DNA from: an uncultured Victivallales bacterium
GTDB lineage: Bacteria > Verrucomicrobiota > Lentisphaeria > Oligosphaerales > JAFGRS01
Length of the DNA: 64,000 nt
Direction: 5' to 3'
Assembly: GCA_903837355.1 (NCBI GenBank)
Contig: CAILUI010000364.1
Location: 1-64,000, forward strand
Part shown: one piece after another, positions 52,658 through 62,472 of the stretch
Numbering within the stretch: the stretch's first letter is position 1
Layout: the number at the start of each line of letters is the position of its first letter
Program-made: the position numbers and the translations under genes
The notes under the pieces: generated by a model
What the model was told of the DNA's origin: nothing
Database searches by the model: none
Seen by the model: the letters and a program-made list of their open reading frames with translations, nothing else

Positions 52658-54142
52658 TCACGGGCCGGCGCCGGCCATCAGGCGCATCAGGCTCTCCTGC
52701 GAGGCCTGTTCGCGGGGGAGCTCGCCGGCGATGCGCCCGGCGCGCATGACCACGATTCGGGCCGAGAGGCTGAGCACCTCGGGGAGCTCGGAGGAGATGA
52801 GGAGGATCGCCAGGCCTTGCCGGGCGAGGTCGTCGAGCAACTGGTGCAGGGTGGCCTTGGCGCCGACGTCCACACCGCGGGTGGGTTCGTCAACGATCAG
52901 CACTTTCAGTGGCCGCGCCAGCCACTTCGCCATCACGACCTTCTGCTGGTTGCCGCCGCTCAGGGTCGCGACCGCGGCGCTCAGTGCCGACGTCTTCACC
53001 CGCAGCCGCTCAAAGAGCGCGCGGGCTTCTCTGCCCTCACGGGCCCGGTCAAGGAGGCCCCAGCGCCGCAACTGATCAAGGATGACCAGGGAGAAGTTGG
53101 CCTGACAGCTCAGGAGGGGAATCAGCCCCTGGCGCTTGCGGTCTTCGGGCACCAGGCCGATCCCCCGTCGCAGCGTCTCCCGCACCCGCCCCAGCCGGAT
53201 GGGCTCGCCGTCCAGTTCCACAGTGCCGGTTGCCCGCCGATCCAGGCCGAAGATCGCCTGCGCGACCTCGCTGCGACCTGCCCCGACCAGCCCGGCCAGC
53301 CCTACGATCTCGCCGGCGCGAACGGCGAACGTGACCTTCTCGAAGCGTCCCGGCGAGGCGAGGTCCTGCACCCGCAAGCGCACCGCACCCGGCGTGGCCG
53401 AGAGATACGCCGGCGAGGTCTCTGTCAGCGACCGGCCGATCATCAGGCGCACGACCGCATCGCGGCTGGCATCCTGCCGCGCCAGGGTGCCGACATACGC
53501 CCCGTCGCGCAGCACGCTGATGCGGTCGCACAGCTCCATGACCTCCGGCAGGCGGTGCGAGACGTAGATCATGGTCACGCCGCGTTCCCGGAGCTTGCCG
53601 ATGAGCGCGAACAGCCGGCGCGACTCGCGCTCGGACAGGGAACTGGTGGGTTCGTCGAATACCAGGATCCGCGCCCCGGTGCCGACGGCGGCCGCAATCT
53701 GCACCATCTGCTCCTGCCCAGTGGTCAGCTCCCGCATCGGCAGCCGCACCGCCAGCGTCACGCCGATCTCGGCCAGCAGGCGCTCGGCGCGTTCCTTCAT
53801 GGCCCGACGGTCGGCAAACACCCCGAACCGGCGCGGGTACTGCCCCAGACTCAGATTCTCGGCGACGCTCAGGTCCGGACAGAAGGCCAGCTCCTGGTGG
53901 ACCATCCCGACACCCTGGCGGGCCGCATCTCGCGGCGAATGGAAGTGGCAGACCTTGCCGTCGATGCATATCTCACCGGCGTCCGGCCGATGGATCCCGG
54001 CGAGGATCTTGCCGAGCGTCGACTTGCCGGCGCCGTTCTCACCCATCACCGCATGGCATTCGCCGCGGGCGATGGCGAAACTGACGTCCGCCAACGCCCG
54101 CACCCCGAGAAAGGCCTTGGTGATGGACCTGAACTCGACCAT
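52658..54142 (-). CDS. Sugar ABC transporter ATPase (RbsA/MglA type), two nucleotide-binding domains
   Basis: A protein of 494 residues; ATG 54142 has GAGG four bases upstream. First domain: Walker A GENGAGKS (about 36-43), signature LTTGQEQ, Walker B ILVFDEPTSSL. Second domain: altered Walker A GLVGAGRSE, signature LSGGNQQ, Walker B VLIVDEPTRGVDVG. This doubled form with a degenerate second P-loop is typical of ribose/galactose-type importers. It begins 6 bases after the binding-protein gene and closes the minus-strand unit. It converges with the GH36/27-like gene. Confidence 0.95.
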   Translation of the reverse strand: MVEFRSITKAFLGVRALADVSFAIARGECHAVMGENGAGKSTLGKILAGIHRPDAGEICIDGKVCHFHSPRDAARQGVGMVHQELAFCPDLSVAENLSLGQYPRRFGVFADRRAMKERAERLLAEIGVTLAVRLPMRELTTGQEQMVQIAAAVGTGARILVFDEPTSSLSERESRRLFALIGKLRERGVTMIYVSHRLPEVMELCDRISVLRDGAYVGTLARQDASRDAVVRLMIGRSLTETSPAYLSATPGAVRLRVQDLASPGRFEKVTFAVRAGEIVGLAGLVGAGRSEVAQAIFGLDRRATGTVELDGEPIRLGRVRETLRRGIGLVPEDRKRQGLIPLLSCQANFSLVILDQLRRWGLLDRAREGREARALFERLRVKTSALSAAVATLSGGNQQKVVMAKWLARPLKVLIVDEPTRGVDVGAKATLHQLLDDLARQGLAILLISSELPEVLSLSARIVVMRAGRIAGELPREQASQESLMRLMAGAGP

Positions 54143-54148
54143 CACGCC

Positions 54149-55111
54149 TCACTTGCCCAGCCACTTGTCCCACTTCTTCCCGTACTCGTCGGCGGTCTCT
54201 TTGGTGACCCGCGTGAGCGGATCGATGATCCGGACCGCGGGCGGGTCCTGCTTCTTGACCACCTTGTTGAGGACGATCTCGACGGACCGGTACCCCCAGC
54301 CGTAGCAGTCCTGGGCATAGAGGGCGGCAACGTGGCCGCTCTTCAGGTAGGCCAATTGCGCCGGCAGGGCATCGACCGATACCGTCTTGACCGAGCCCGG
54401 GGCCCACTTGAGGGCGTTCTTCGCGAACAGCGGCCAGCCGCCGATCATGGCCCAACCTTCGATTTCCGGGTGCGTATTCTGGGCGGTGTTAACCGCTTCG
54501 GCGGCCTGCTCGGGGGTCTCCGGGTGGTAGAACACGCCGTCAGCCGTCAGTTTCATGCCCGGGTGTTTGGCCAGTTCCTCCTTGACCCCAGCCACGCGCT
54601 TCTGCAGGTTGGGAGCCGTCTGGTTCCCGGCCAGGATGGCGATGGCGCCTTTGTCACCCATGATCTGGGCCAGCTCCTTCATCACCGCGGTGCCGCAGGT
54701 GACGTCGTCGGTGCCGTAGTAACACAGCCGTTTGCTGCGCGGGGCATCCGAATCGAAGCACATGACACAGGCCCCCAGATCCACCGCCTTGTTGATCGCT
54801 GCGGTCACGGCGTTGGCATCGGAGCAGGAGACGATGATTCCCTGAACCCCGGCGCGGGCCAGTTGCTCGACGGCTTCGGACTGCTTCTGCGCATCCTCAT
54901 CGGGCGGCGTCTGCCAGTCGATTTCGACTTTTACCCCCAGCTTCGCACCGAGCTCGCGCGCGGCGTCCTTGGCCCCGGCGTAGGCAGCCTGAAACACCGG
55001 ATTGGACTGGCTCTTAGCCACCATGCCGATGGTGATCGTGCCGTCCGCCGCCCAGGCCCCGGCCGAGCCCCACGCCAACACCAGACCCGCCAGCAAATGT
55101 CTCGCATTCAT
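54149..55111 (-). CDS. Sugar ABC transporter substrate-binding protein (RbsB type)
   Basis: A protein of 320 residues from ATG 55111, with AAGGGA upstream and a signal peptide (LLAGLVLAWGSAGAWAAD). The mature protein starts TITIGMVAKSQSNPVFQAAYAGAKDAARE and has GIIVSCSDANAVTAAINKAVD, CVMCFDSDAP and GYRSVEIVLNKVV, the peripla_BP_4 pattern. The CYYGTDDVTCG insert contains three cysteines, uncommon in this family. The ligand cannot be read; a pentose or galactose-type sugar is likely. Confidence 0.93.
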   Translation of the reverse strand: MNARHLLAGLVLAWGSAGAWAADGTITIGMVAKSQSNPVFQAAYAGAKDAARELGAKLGVKVEIDWQTPPDEDAQKQSEAVEQLARAGVQGIIVSCSDANAVTAAINKAVDLGACVMCFDSDAPRSKRLCYYGTDDVTCGTAVMKELAQIMGDKGAIAILAGNQTAPNLQKRVAGVKEELAKHPGMKLTADGVFYHPETPEQAAEAVNTAQNTHPEIEGWAMIGGWPLFAKNALKWAPGSVKTVSVDALPAQLAYLKSGHVAALYAQDCYGWGYRSVEIVLNKVVKKQDPPAVRIIDPLTRVTKETADEYGKKWDKWLGK

Positions 55112-55170
55112 CCTGATTCCCTTTCGTCGTGACCCCGATGGTTGCGCAGTCCATGATTCCGCCCAACGCA

Positions 55171-56316
55171 CTAGCCCTGCCGCCGCGCCTGCCACTGCCT
55201 CCGGCTGCGCAGGTAGTCGCTGACCCGGTCGACGGCCACCGCCATGATGATGGCGACGCCGATGATGATCTTGCTGTACTCCTTCGACAAGGTCAGGACA
55301 AGCGGTCCGAGGGCGATCTTGTGCAGGACGTAGATCCCGTTTTCGATCATCTTGATAATCAGGGCCCCCAGCCAGGCGCCGAGGGCCGAGCCGCGACCGC
55401 CGTTCAGGCTTGCCCCACCCACCACCGCCGCGGCGATGACCGTCAGCTCATAGCCCTCGCCGGTGGCGGTGTTCGCCGATCCGAAGTAGCCGGTCGAGAC
55501 CATCCCCGCAACCCCCGCGGCCAGCCCCGAGAGGAAGTACGCTCCCAGCTTGATCCGGCCGACGGGCAGCCCGCTGAAGCGTGCGGCCTCCTCATTGCCG
55601 CCCAGTGCATAGAGCTTGCGCCCCGCGACGGTATGGCCAAGGAAGACCCAGCCCGCGGCCACGCACGCGATCATGATGATCATCGGTACCGGCTGCAACA
55701 TGATCGCCGGGGCGTCGACCCGCCGGATGAGGACCTGCCAGGACATGAGGTCCTGCGTGAAGGCGAGCGGCAGCGTCTTGTCGCCGGAAGGCAGCGACTT
55801 GGTGGCTACCGAGATCAGGGCGATGCCGCGGAAAATGCTGAGCGTGCCCAGGGTGACGATGAACGGATGCATCCGCAGCCCCACCACCAGGGCCCCGTTC
55901 AGCAGGCCGCAGAGCCCGCCGATGCCGACGGGCACCAGCACCGCCACCGGTAGCACGAGCCAGGGGCTAGCGGTCTCGGGGAAGGTTTGCAGCACCGCCG
56001 CACAGCCCAGCGCCGACAGGCCGAAGATGGAACCGATGGAGATGTCGATGCCGCCGGCGATGATCACCACGGTCACACCCACGGCCATGATCGCCATCCA
56101 GGACATCGGCGTGGCGATGTTCGGGATCAGATTGTCCAGCCGCAGGAAGTTGCTGACCGTGTGCCCACGGAGGGTGATCGGCTCGGCGGCGAAGGTCAGT
56201 ACCAGCCCCAGCAGTACGATCACGGTCACCAGGCCGGCTTCCTGGAAGCGCGGCCAACGCCGCCGCGCACCGGGCTGGCGGCTGAACTCAGCGGCAGGTG
56301 ATGGATCCTGTTGCAT
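55171..56316 (-). CDS. Sugar ABC transporter permease (RbsC type)
   Basis: About 381 residues from ATG 56316. About ten membrane helices; key words GGIDISIGSIFGLSALG, VGLRMHPFIVTLGTLSIFRGIA, YALGGNEEAARFSGLPV, TVIAAAVVGGASLNGGRGSALG are the BPD_transp_2 signature. First gene of the transporter unit, 60 bases before the binding protein. The region 56317-56575 upstream is the divergent promoter area shared with the URO-D-like gene and contains a GC-rich hairpin (about 56507-56537). Confidence 0.93.
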   Translation of the reverse strand: MQQDPSPAAEFSRQPGARRRWPRFQEAGLVTVIVLLGLVLTFAAEPITLRGHTVSNFLRLDNLIPNIATPMSWMAIMAVGVTVVIIAGGIDISIGSIFGLSALGCAAVLQTFPETASPWLVLPVAVLVPVGIGGLCGLLNGALVVGLRMHPFIVTLGTLSIFRGIALISVATKSLPSGDKTLPLAFTQDLMSWQVLIRRVDAPAIMLQPVPMIIMIACVAAGWVFLGHTVAGRKLYALGGNEEAARFSGLPVGRIKLGAYFLSGLAAGVAGMVSTGYFGSANTATGEGYELTVIAAAVVGGASLNGGRGSALGAWLGALIIKMIENGIYVLHKIALGPLVLTLSKEYSKIIIGVAIIMAVAVDRVSDYLRSRRQWQARRQG

Positions 56317-56575
56317 GCCAGCAGTGGGCTTGGTCAGCAAGCCGGGGCTTTCTGCACTCGTGATACGGGTCGCATGGCCCGTCAATCTGCCTGATCTCAC
56401 CGCCGATAGCAACCCGAACGCCCGCGCCGGAGGCTGATTTTCGCCTCCTACCGCGGCCTTGCGCTGCGGTCCGGCGTACGAGGCGCAGGTCAGCGGCAGC
56501 GAGGGCGCGCCGCGTCGGCCGCGCCGGCGCCGCAGCGCTATAGTATGGCGTCGTCGGACCTTCTCGGAGTCAGCC

Positions 56576-57862
56576 ATGCCCTACACGCTCCCCGCCGCTG
56601 AGCGGGACTATCTGCGCGGCCTTGCCCGGCGCCAGGCCGAACTCGCCGCCCTGCCGGTCATGCAGCAACGCCAGCAGCTGTGGACCGGCGTCAACGACGC
56701 CTTGCCTGGCACCCGGCCGCCGTTTGCCATCGAGACCTGGACCCTCGACCGCGACTTCATGCCCGCCTCGATCTTCCGTTGCACCTCCGACTACGGGCGT
56801 CGTCTCGAGGGCGGGTTCCTGCGGCACATCCGGCACCACGAGATTCTCGGCGACGACCATGTCTGCCCCGGCAGTCTGGACCTGGGCTGGCACGTGTGGT
56901 GCAACGAGTTCGGCATCGACATCCCGACTCGCTATGAGAAGGACGGCGAGGGCGTGGTTCTGGGCTATCACTTCGACTGCCCGATCAAGGACCTGCGCAG
57001 CGGCTTCGACATGGTCAAACCAGCCACCTTCGGCGTCAACCGTGAGAGCACCCTCGCGGAGAAGCACTTTCTGGAGGAGACCTTCGGCGACCTGCTCCCG
57101 GTCACACTGCGCTCGGGGACCTACGGCAACAACTACCTGACGCAGCGGTTGATGCGCCTGCTGAGCATGGAGACGTTCTTTATGGCGATGTACGACTGTC
57201 CGGAGACGCTGCATCGCCTCATGGGGTTGCTCTGCGACAACGCGCGGCGGATGGCGTGCTGGGCCGAGACCGAGGGGCTCCTGGTCCTGAACAACGGCAA
57301 CCAATGCACCTGCGGCACCTGCTTCAACTTCACCACCTGCCTGCCGCGGCGGGCGGTGGGGCCCGGGCAGGTACGGCTTTCCGACATGTGGTCCGGCATG
57401 GACAGCCAGGAGACCGTGGGGGTCTCGCCGGAACTCTTCCACGAGTTCTGTTTCCCCTACTACCGCGACCTGGCAGCGCTCTACGGCTTCGTGTACTGGG
57501 GGTGCTGCGAGCCTGCCGACCCGATCTGGGCGACGTCGCTCAGCCGGCTCCCCAACCTGCGGGCGGTCTCGGTCTCACGGTGGGCAGACCAGCGCTACCT
57601 GGCCGAGGTGCTTGCCGGCAAGGGCATCGTCTTCTCACGCAAGCCGAACCCCAATCTGCTGGGCGTCGATCCCAGGCTCGACGAAGCGGCCTGGGCCGCC
57701 GAGATCCGCGAGACGCTGGCACTGACGGCCGGCAAGGATCTGCCGGTGGAGTTCGTCGTTCGCGACGTCTACTCGCTGCATGGCAACCTGGCCAAGGCCA
57801 AGCGTGCCGTCGAGATCGCCCGGAGTGAGATCGACCGGTTCTTCCCGCCGGTCCGGCCCTGA
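56576..57862 (+). CDS. Uroporphyrinogen decarboxylase-like (URO-D family) protein
   Basis: A protein of 428 residues from ATG 56576, with GGAG about seven bases upstream and TATAGT (56539-56544) as a possible -10. It has the URO-D/MtaA-type barrel pattern: GYHFDCPIKDLRSGFDMV, ETFFMAMYDCPETLHRLMGLLCD, SPELFHEFCFPYYRDLAALYGFVYWGCCE, VFSRKPNPNLLGVD. Proteins of this subgroup lack the true HemE signature and occur beside sugar or methyl-transfer genes in Lentisphaerae- and Clostridia-type bacteria. The Cys-rich CTCGTCFNFTTC stretch and GCCE may bind zinc, as in MtaA-type methyltransferases. It is divergent from the transporter, so a role in that pathway rather than haem synthesis is likely. Confidence 0.8.
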   Translation: MPYTLPAAERDYLRGLARRQAELAALPVMQQRQQLWTGVNDALPGTRPPFAIETWTLDRDFMPASIFRCTSDYGRRLEGGFLRHIRHHEILGDDHVCPGSLDLGWHVWCNEFGIDIPTRYEKDGEGVVLGYHFDCPIKDLRSGFDMVKPATFGVNRESTLAEKHFLEETFGDLLPVTLRSGTYGNNYLTQRLMRLLSMETFFMAMYDCPETLHRLMGLLCDNARRMACWAETEGLLVLNNGNQCTCGTCFNFTTCLPRRAVGPGQVRLSDMWSGMDSQETVGVSPELFHEFCFPYYRDLAALYGFVYWGCCEPADPIWATSLSRLPNLRAVSVSRWADQRYLAEVLAGKGIVFSRKPNPNLLGVDPRLDEAAWAAEIRETLALTAGKDLPVEFVVRDVYSLHGNLAKAKRAVEIARSEIDRFFPPVRP

Positions 57863-57952
57863 ACGGCGCTTTGCCGACCGCGCTCCGGCAACCCTCCAGG
57901 CAGGCGCTACCGGCACCGGGTCGGGGCTTTGGCCACGGCTTCCACCCGGCAC

Positions 57953-59896
57953 TCAGGCATCCGCGTCGAGCGCATAGCGAGTGACCGTACGGTCCGCGAA
58001 ATACCAGGCGTCTTCGGATGGGTGTATCGCCGGCCCGGCTGGCGGGGACGGGGACGTCTGTAGGCGCGTGACCGCGTTGCGCTTTCGGCGCCAGACCGAC
58101 ACCCGTCCGTCCTCACCGATGCCGACCACGTTGCCGCTGGCCGGCACGACGAAGAAGCCCCGCTCCGCCGCGCCGAAGTCGCGGCAGGTGACCCCGAGCA
58201 CCAGGGCTTCCCGGCGTCCCCGGCAGTTGACCAGGGTCCCATCGGTCAGCAGCAGGTAGGTGACCCGGCGGCGCCCGTCAGCGGCCATCGCCGCGCACTC
58301 GTGCTCGAGCGGGAGTCGTTGCAGGACGCGGCGGGAGCGTCCCTCGAGGACGAGCAGCGTCTGGCCCGCGGCCGCCAGCAGTCGTCCGGCTCGCCCCGGG
58401 GCCACCGCGATCGCGCCGACCTGGCCGACTTCAGGGAACACCGTCACGGCCGCGCTTCCGGCCAGGTATCGGAAGAGCAGGCCCGGCCGCGCCTGCCAGG
58501 CCGGTGTCCAGCAGGTCTCGGCAGCGAACGCGAGGCTGTAGGGGTTGGGTCCCTGCGTGCCCCAGAGAGAGCCGTCGCCGACGCGCAGCAGTTGGATGGC
58601 GGGCTCGCCGAGGCGTTGGTGGCGGTGCGTACGCATGTCGGTCGCCCACAGCCCGGGCATGGCCTCGCCATGGTTGGCCACCAGGTAGCGGCCCGTTCGG
58701 CCGGCGAAGGCCGCTGGGCCGTAGTTGGCGCGATGGTCGTCGGCCCAGACTTTGCCGTGGTTGCAGGAGCGACCCGTCGCGGGATTGAGCGTGAACGCAT
58801 AGCCCAGATCGTAGGTGTCGGTGCCGAGAACCGCTGCCGGCGACATGGCCAGACACCGGCATTCGGCCGGTGTCGGGTTCGCCGCGACCTCCACCAGGGC
58901 TCGGGCCTCAAGGTCCGCGCGCAGCAGGCGTGTGGCGGTGAAGAAGTAGAACTCGCCCTGCGGCCCCAGCAGGAAGTCGCCGCCGGGCTCCTGCGAGTCG
59001 CGCGACCACTCTCCGAGCACCTCCCCCGTTGCCGGGTCCACCGTGGCGACGTGTGCCCGCTGGCGCTGCTCTTCCCAGGTCTGCATCAGCAACACCTCAC
59101 GCCCCTCGTGTCGCCACCAGGCGCTGTGCCCGCTGAGGTCGCCAGGCAGGTGCGGCACCGGTATGGCCTCGACCTTGCCAGTGGCGGCACGGTAGGCGTA
59201 CAGGCGTTCCCGCACCGTGGCCCCGGAGAAGCGGGCGTACAGGCAGTAGGTCGGGTCCGCTACCGGCCGTCGGCCGCCGGTCAGGAAGAGCGCGTAGCAG
59301 GCTGGGTCAACCGTGGCCATGTCCACCCGCGGCTCGATCTGCCCGGTTCGCGGTTGGAGGCTGAAGAGCCAGCGGTTGGTGTCGCCCCAGATCGTGCCGT
59401 CTGGACCTTCCTCGAGGCGGCGGGTGATCGGGCCGCTGCGGCCGGGCAGCAGGGTGTCGTGATTGCCCGGCACGATACCGATCGGTTCCAGCCTCTGCTC
59501 ACGCCAGTTCAGGCGGAACAGCCCGACTCCCTTGGCGCCATAGATCTCGCCCTGCGACGTGCGCAGCAGGGTGAAGATCCAAGGGGTCGAAGCCAGTGCC
59601 GGCGAGCCCAGCGAGGTGATCTCGCCGCTGGCCGGATCAAGGCGGTAGACCAAGCCGCCATAGGCCGTCCCGATGTAGATCATGCCGTCGGGTGCTTCGA
59701 CCATGCAGTCGAGTTGGTACTCGCCCGGCGCGGCCACGCGCCGCAACTCGCCCGTCCCCTGGTCATAGCACCAGACGAGGCCCGGTTGCGGGCCGTAGGT
59801 GCCGATGAACACCTGCCCTGATGAATGCACCAGGCCGCAGCGGAACATGTTGCTGCCCCGCCCGATGGGACCGCAGTCAGTGGCTCGGATCTGCAC
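57953..59896 (-). CDS. Cytoplasmic beta-propeller protein, unknown
   Basis: A protein of 647 residues from GTG 59896, with GGAGG nine bases upstream. No signal peptide. Repeated blades of about 45 residues (GQVFIGTYGPQPGLVWCYDQGTGELRRV, GMIYIGTAYGGLVYRLDPASGEI, GEFYFFTATRLLRADLEARALVEV) suggest one or two seven-bladed propellers of the SMP-30/NHL or YncE style. It follows the GH36 gene on the same strand with a 66-base gap, so it may serve the same sugar pathway. No catalytic motif recognised. Confidence 0.8.
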   Translation of the reverse strand: MQIRATDCGPIGRGSNMFRCGLVHSSGQVFIGTYGPQPGLVWCYDQGTGELRRVAAPGEYQLDCMVEAPDGMIYIGTAYGGLVYRLDPASGEITSLGSPALASTPWIFTLLRTSQGEIYGAKGVGLFRLNWREQRLEPIGIVPGNHDTLLPGRSGPITRRLEEGPDGTIWGDTNRWLFSLQPRTGQIEPRVDMATVDPACYALFLTGGRRPVADPTYCLYARFSGATVRERLYAYRAATGKVEAIPVPHLPGDLSGHSAWWRHEGREVLLMQTWEEQRQRAHVATVDPATGEVLGEWSRDSQEPGGDFLLGPQGEFYFFTATRLLRADLEARALVEVAANPTPAECRCLAMSPAAVLGTDTYDLGYAFTLNPATGRSCNHGKVWADDHRANYGPAAFAGRTGRYLVANHGEAMPGLWATDMRTHRHQRLGEPAIQLLRVGDGSLWGTQGPNPYSLAFAAETCWTPAWQARPGLLFRYLAGSAAVTVFPEVGQVGAIAVAPGRAGRLLAAAGQTLLVLEGRSRRVLQRLPLEHECAAMAADGRRRVTYLLLTDGTLVNCRGRREALVLGVTCRDFGAAERGFFVVPASGNVVGIGEDGRVSVWRRKRNAVTRLQTSPSPPAGPAIHPSEDAWYFADRTVTRYALDADA

Positions 59897-59962
59897 CGGT
59901 GGAGTCCTCCGTGAAGCCTGGGCTCCGCAGTGACCGGGGTGCCGCCCTGGCTCGGGCGCCGG

Positions 59963-62122
59963 TCAGCGCCCCAGTTCGATGAGGCGACCGGAGTAGCGTC
60001 GCGGCAGGTGGACGACCAGGTCTGTGCCCTCGCGGCAGACGTCATACGGGAGCTCTGGCCGCGTCGGGAAGAGCTTCCGGGCGGTCAGACTCTGCTGCTG
60101 CCGGGAGAGCGGGATGCGCAGGGTGTCGGCCTCGGTGTCCAGCCGCCAGACGTACAGCAGGGCGCGCGCTTCGGCCTCGAGCATCACGGTCACGAAGGAG
60201 TGTCGGTCGGCGATGTGGGTCAGGCCGTTCGGGAAGGCGGGGGTGGCCGTGCGGATGAAGCTGCGCAGGCCCTTATAGCAGGCCAGGCCTTCGCGCAGTA
60301 ACTGCGTGTTGAAGTCGTCCGCAGCGTCGATCCGACCCGAGAGGTACATGCTCCCGCACATGCCGCTGACCAGGTTGAAGACGGTGTTCTCGCCGTCGGC
60401 GAGGAGCGCCCGCGTCTCCGGCGCCATCAGCATCCCGGGGTTCTCCCGGTCGCTAAAGCGCAGCGACAAGGGGTAGGCCCAGACCCCGAGTTGCTCGGGA
60501 AGCACCTGCAGCAGCGAGCCCTGTAACACGCTGGGCATGAGGTCGTAGTCCTCGACGTCGGAGACGCTCTGCAGATGGAAGTGCTTCAACATCTCATTGT
60601 CTTCGCGCATGGCGCCGCTGCTGCAGTTCTCCAGGATCAGGTCGGGGAATCGCCGGCGCAAGTCGTCGATGAAGGCGCAGAAGGCCCGCAGATGGTCCTG
60701 CATGCCGCAGGCCGCGTTGCCGAGGCTGTCATCCCCCTGGCCGATGCAGGAGTTGTAGTCATTCTTGATGAAGCGCACGCCCATCCCGTAGAGGCGGGTG
60801 ACGACGTCGAGAAGGTGCTTCCGCACGGCGGCGCAGCGGTAGTCGAGGAAGAAGCGCCCACTGTCGCAGATGCGTTTGCCGTGCCGATGCAGGAAGCAGT
60901 CCTCGGACGCCTGGGCCGCGAACGCGGACGTGCCGCTGGCGACCTCCATCTCCAGCCAGATGCCGGGCCGGAGCCCCTTCTTCCCGATGTAGTCGAGGAC
61001 AGACTGCAACCCGCCGTCACCAAACCGGTCCGGCGAAGGCAGCCAATCGCCCAGTCCCGAGGACCAACTCCGCGCCCGTTCGCCAAACCAGCCCGCATCG
61101 ATGACGTAGCACTCCGCCCCGATCTCGCTGGCTTTGTCGACCAATGGCAGGGTGTTCTCCAGGGTCGGGTTACCCCAGAGGCAGTTCATGTAGTCGTTGA
61201 AGAAGACGGGGACCTCGCCCGGCCACGCCGGGGCGGGGTAGATGAAGCTCCGGCGGTACCGCGTCAACTCGCGCGCCGCCTCGGAGAAGCCGCCTTTGAC
61301 GGCGCCGATGGCCGCGGTTTCCGTGACATAGGTTTCGCCCGGCTTCAAGGTCCTGGCGAAGCCCAGGTAACGCTCGTTGGCGGCATCGAGGATCACGTAC
61401 AGACTGCCGCTGGGCTCCTCGTGCAGGTTCCGCCAGCCGCACTCGATGTACCACGAGGACGGGGTTTCGAGCTGGAAGAAGAAGGTGTCATTCGCCTTCG
61501 TGTCCTCCAGCAGCAGCAGCGGCAGCAACTTCGAGGTGCTCATCGAGCCGATGTTCGAGAGGTGGATGGCCGTGGGGTTGGTGTGCGTGGTGGCGTAGTA
61601 GATGCCATGGTCACGAAGACGCGCCCGCGTCCACTGCCCCTCGCCCTCCCAGGCGTTCTTACAGAGATGCACGAACAGCCGCTCATGGTCGAGCGTACGC
61701 AGCACGGCGTCCGACATCATCCCGTGGACCGAGGCGCTCGAGAGCTGGGTGATGACCACCTCGCTGTCGGTGCTGTTGGTGGCCTTGGTGTAGGTCCTGA
61801 ACGCACTCGTCTTGCCGTCCCGTTCATAGACCACCGCGATGGCGAGGCCATTGAGTGCATCTCGGAAGTTGAGGGTGAGCCGGTTCTCCTCCTCGATCTT
61901 GCCGAGGAACTGGCTGTTCGTACTGCCGAGCGTCTGCTGGGTCGTGAAGGCCGTGGAGCCGCCATAGGGCTGCCCCCAGGTCGTTACCTGAAACGGCGCC
62001 GCGGCCCGGCCCCGTTCGGAAAGCTGCGGCGTCTCGCCCGTTGACAGGCCTAGGAAATGGCACACGCCGCCATCGAGCTCAAACGCCAGTACCGCCGTGC
62101 CGCTCTGGAAAGTGTACAGCAT
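59963..62122 (-). CDS. GH36 alpha-galactosidase, cytoplasmic
   Basis: About 719 residues. ATG 62122 is favoured because AAGGA lies 11 bases upstream; ATG 62134 is possible. The N-terminal beta-sandwich has the GH36 start (VCHFLGLSTGE). The barrel carries CYVIDAGWFGE, GIWLEMEV, the nucleophile motif IKNDYN (Asp about 455) in place of the usual KWDMN, and the acid/base segment LENCSSGAMREDNEM (about 494-508) in place of SGGGR-D. A missing signal peptide agrees with action on imported oligosaccharides. The altered acid/base loop marks a divergent branch whose specificity may differ from alpha-galactose. Confidence 0.88.
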   Translation of the reverse strand: MLYTFQSGTAVLAFELDGGVCHFLGLSTGETPQLSERGRAAAPFQVTTWGQPYGGSTAFTTQQTLGSTNSQFLGKIEEENRLTLNFRDALNGLAIAVVYERDGKTSAFRTYTKATNSTDSEVVITQLSSASVHGMMSDAVLRTLDHERLFVHLCKNAWEGEGQWTRARLRDHGIYYATTHTNPTAIHLSNIGSMSTSKLLPLLLLEDTKANDTFFFQLETPSSWYIECGWRNLHEEPSGSLYVILDAANERYLGFARTLKPGETYVTETAAIGAVKGGFSEAARELTRYRRSFIYPAPAWPGEVPVFFNDYMNCLWGNPTLENTLPLVDKASEIGAECYVIDAGWFGERARSWSSGLGDWLPSPDRFGDGGLQSVLDYIGKKGLRPGIWLEMEVASGTSAFAAQASEDCFLHRHGKRICDSGRFFLDYRCAAVRKHLLDVVTRLYGMGVRFIKNDYNSCIGQGDDSLGNAACGMQDHLRAFCAFIDDLRRRFPDLILENCSSGAMREDNEMLKHFHLQSVSDVEDYDLMPSVLQGSLLQVLPEQLGVWAYPLSLRFSDRENPGMLMAPETRALLADGENTVFNLVSGMCGSMYLSGRIDAADDFNTQLLREGLACYKGLRSFIRTATPAFPNGLTHIADRHSFVTVMLEAEARALLYVWRLDTEADTLRIPLSRQQQSLTARKLFPTRPELPYDVCREGTDLVVHLPRRYSGRLIELGR

Positions 62123-62286
62123 ATCGGTCGCCATCCTTACGCTGCCCACGAACACCCGGTGCTCGGTGCGTGCGGGGCGCCGCCCGCCGGGACACAACAC
62201 ACCCGTTCGGACTCAACGTTCCGCTGGTGATGGCGACTTGCGGCCACCCACGGTTGCCCCAGGATGTCGGCCTCGTCTCAGGCGAT

Positions 62287-62472
62287 TTACTTGGCGGTAT
62301 CGTCGGGTGCCTGAACCGCGGCATGCTTCTCGGTCACGGCCTCGACCTGACGGTCGATCTTGCCGCCGTTGCGGCCACGCCAGTCGGTACGGGTGCCGTT
62401 TGCCATGCGCTGGGCGATGACGATGTAGGCGGCGACGGTCTTGCCGTCTTCACGGACTTGGGCGGCGGTCAT
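62287..62472 (-). CDS. Small hypothetical protein
   Basis: A protein of 61 residues from ATG 62472, with AAGGGG nine bases upstream. The sequence opens MTAAQVREDGKTVAAYIVIAQRMANG and ends in a charged tail. It has no cysteine and no membrane segment. I do not recognise it. The ribosome site and balanced composition support it, but it is short. Confidence 0.5.
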   Translation of the reverse strand: MTAAQVREDGKTVAAYIVIAQRMANGTRTDWRGRNGGKIDRQVEAVTEKHAAVQAPDDTAK

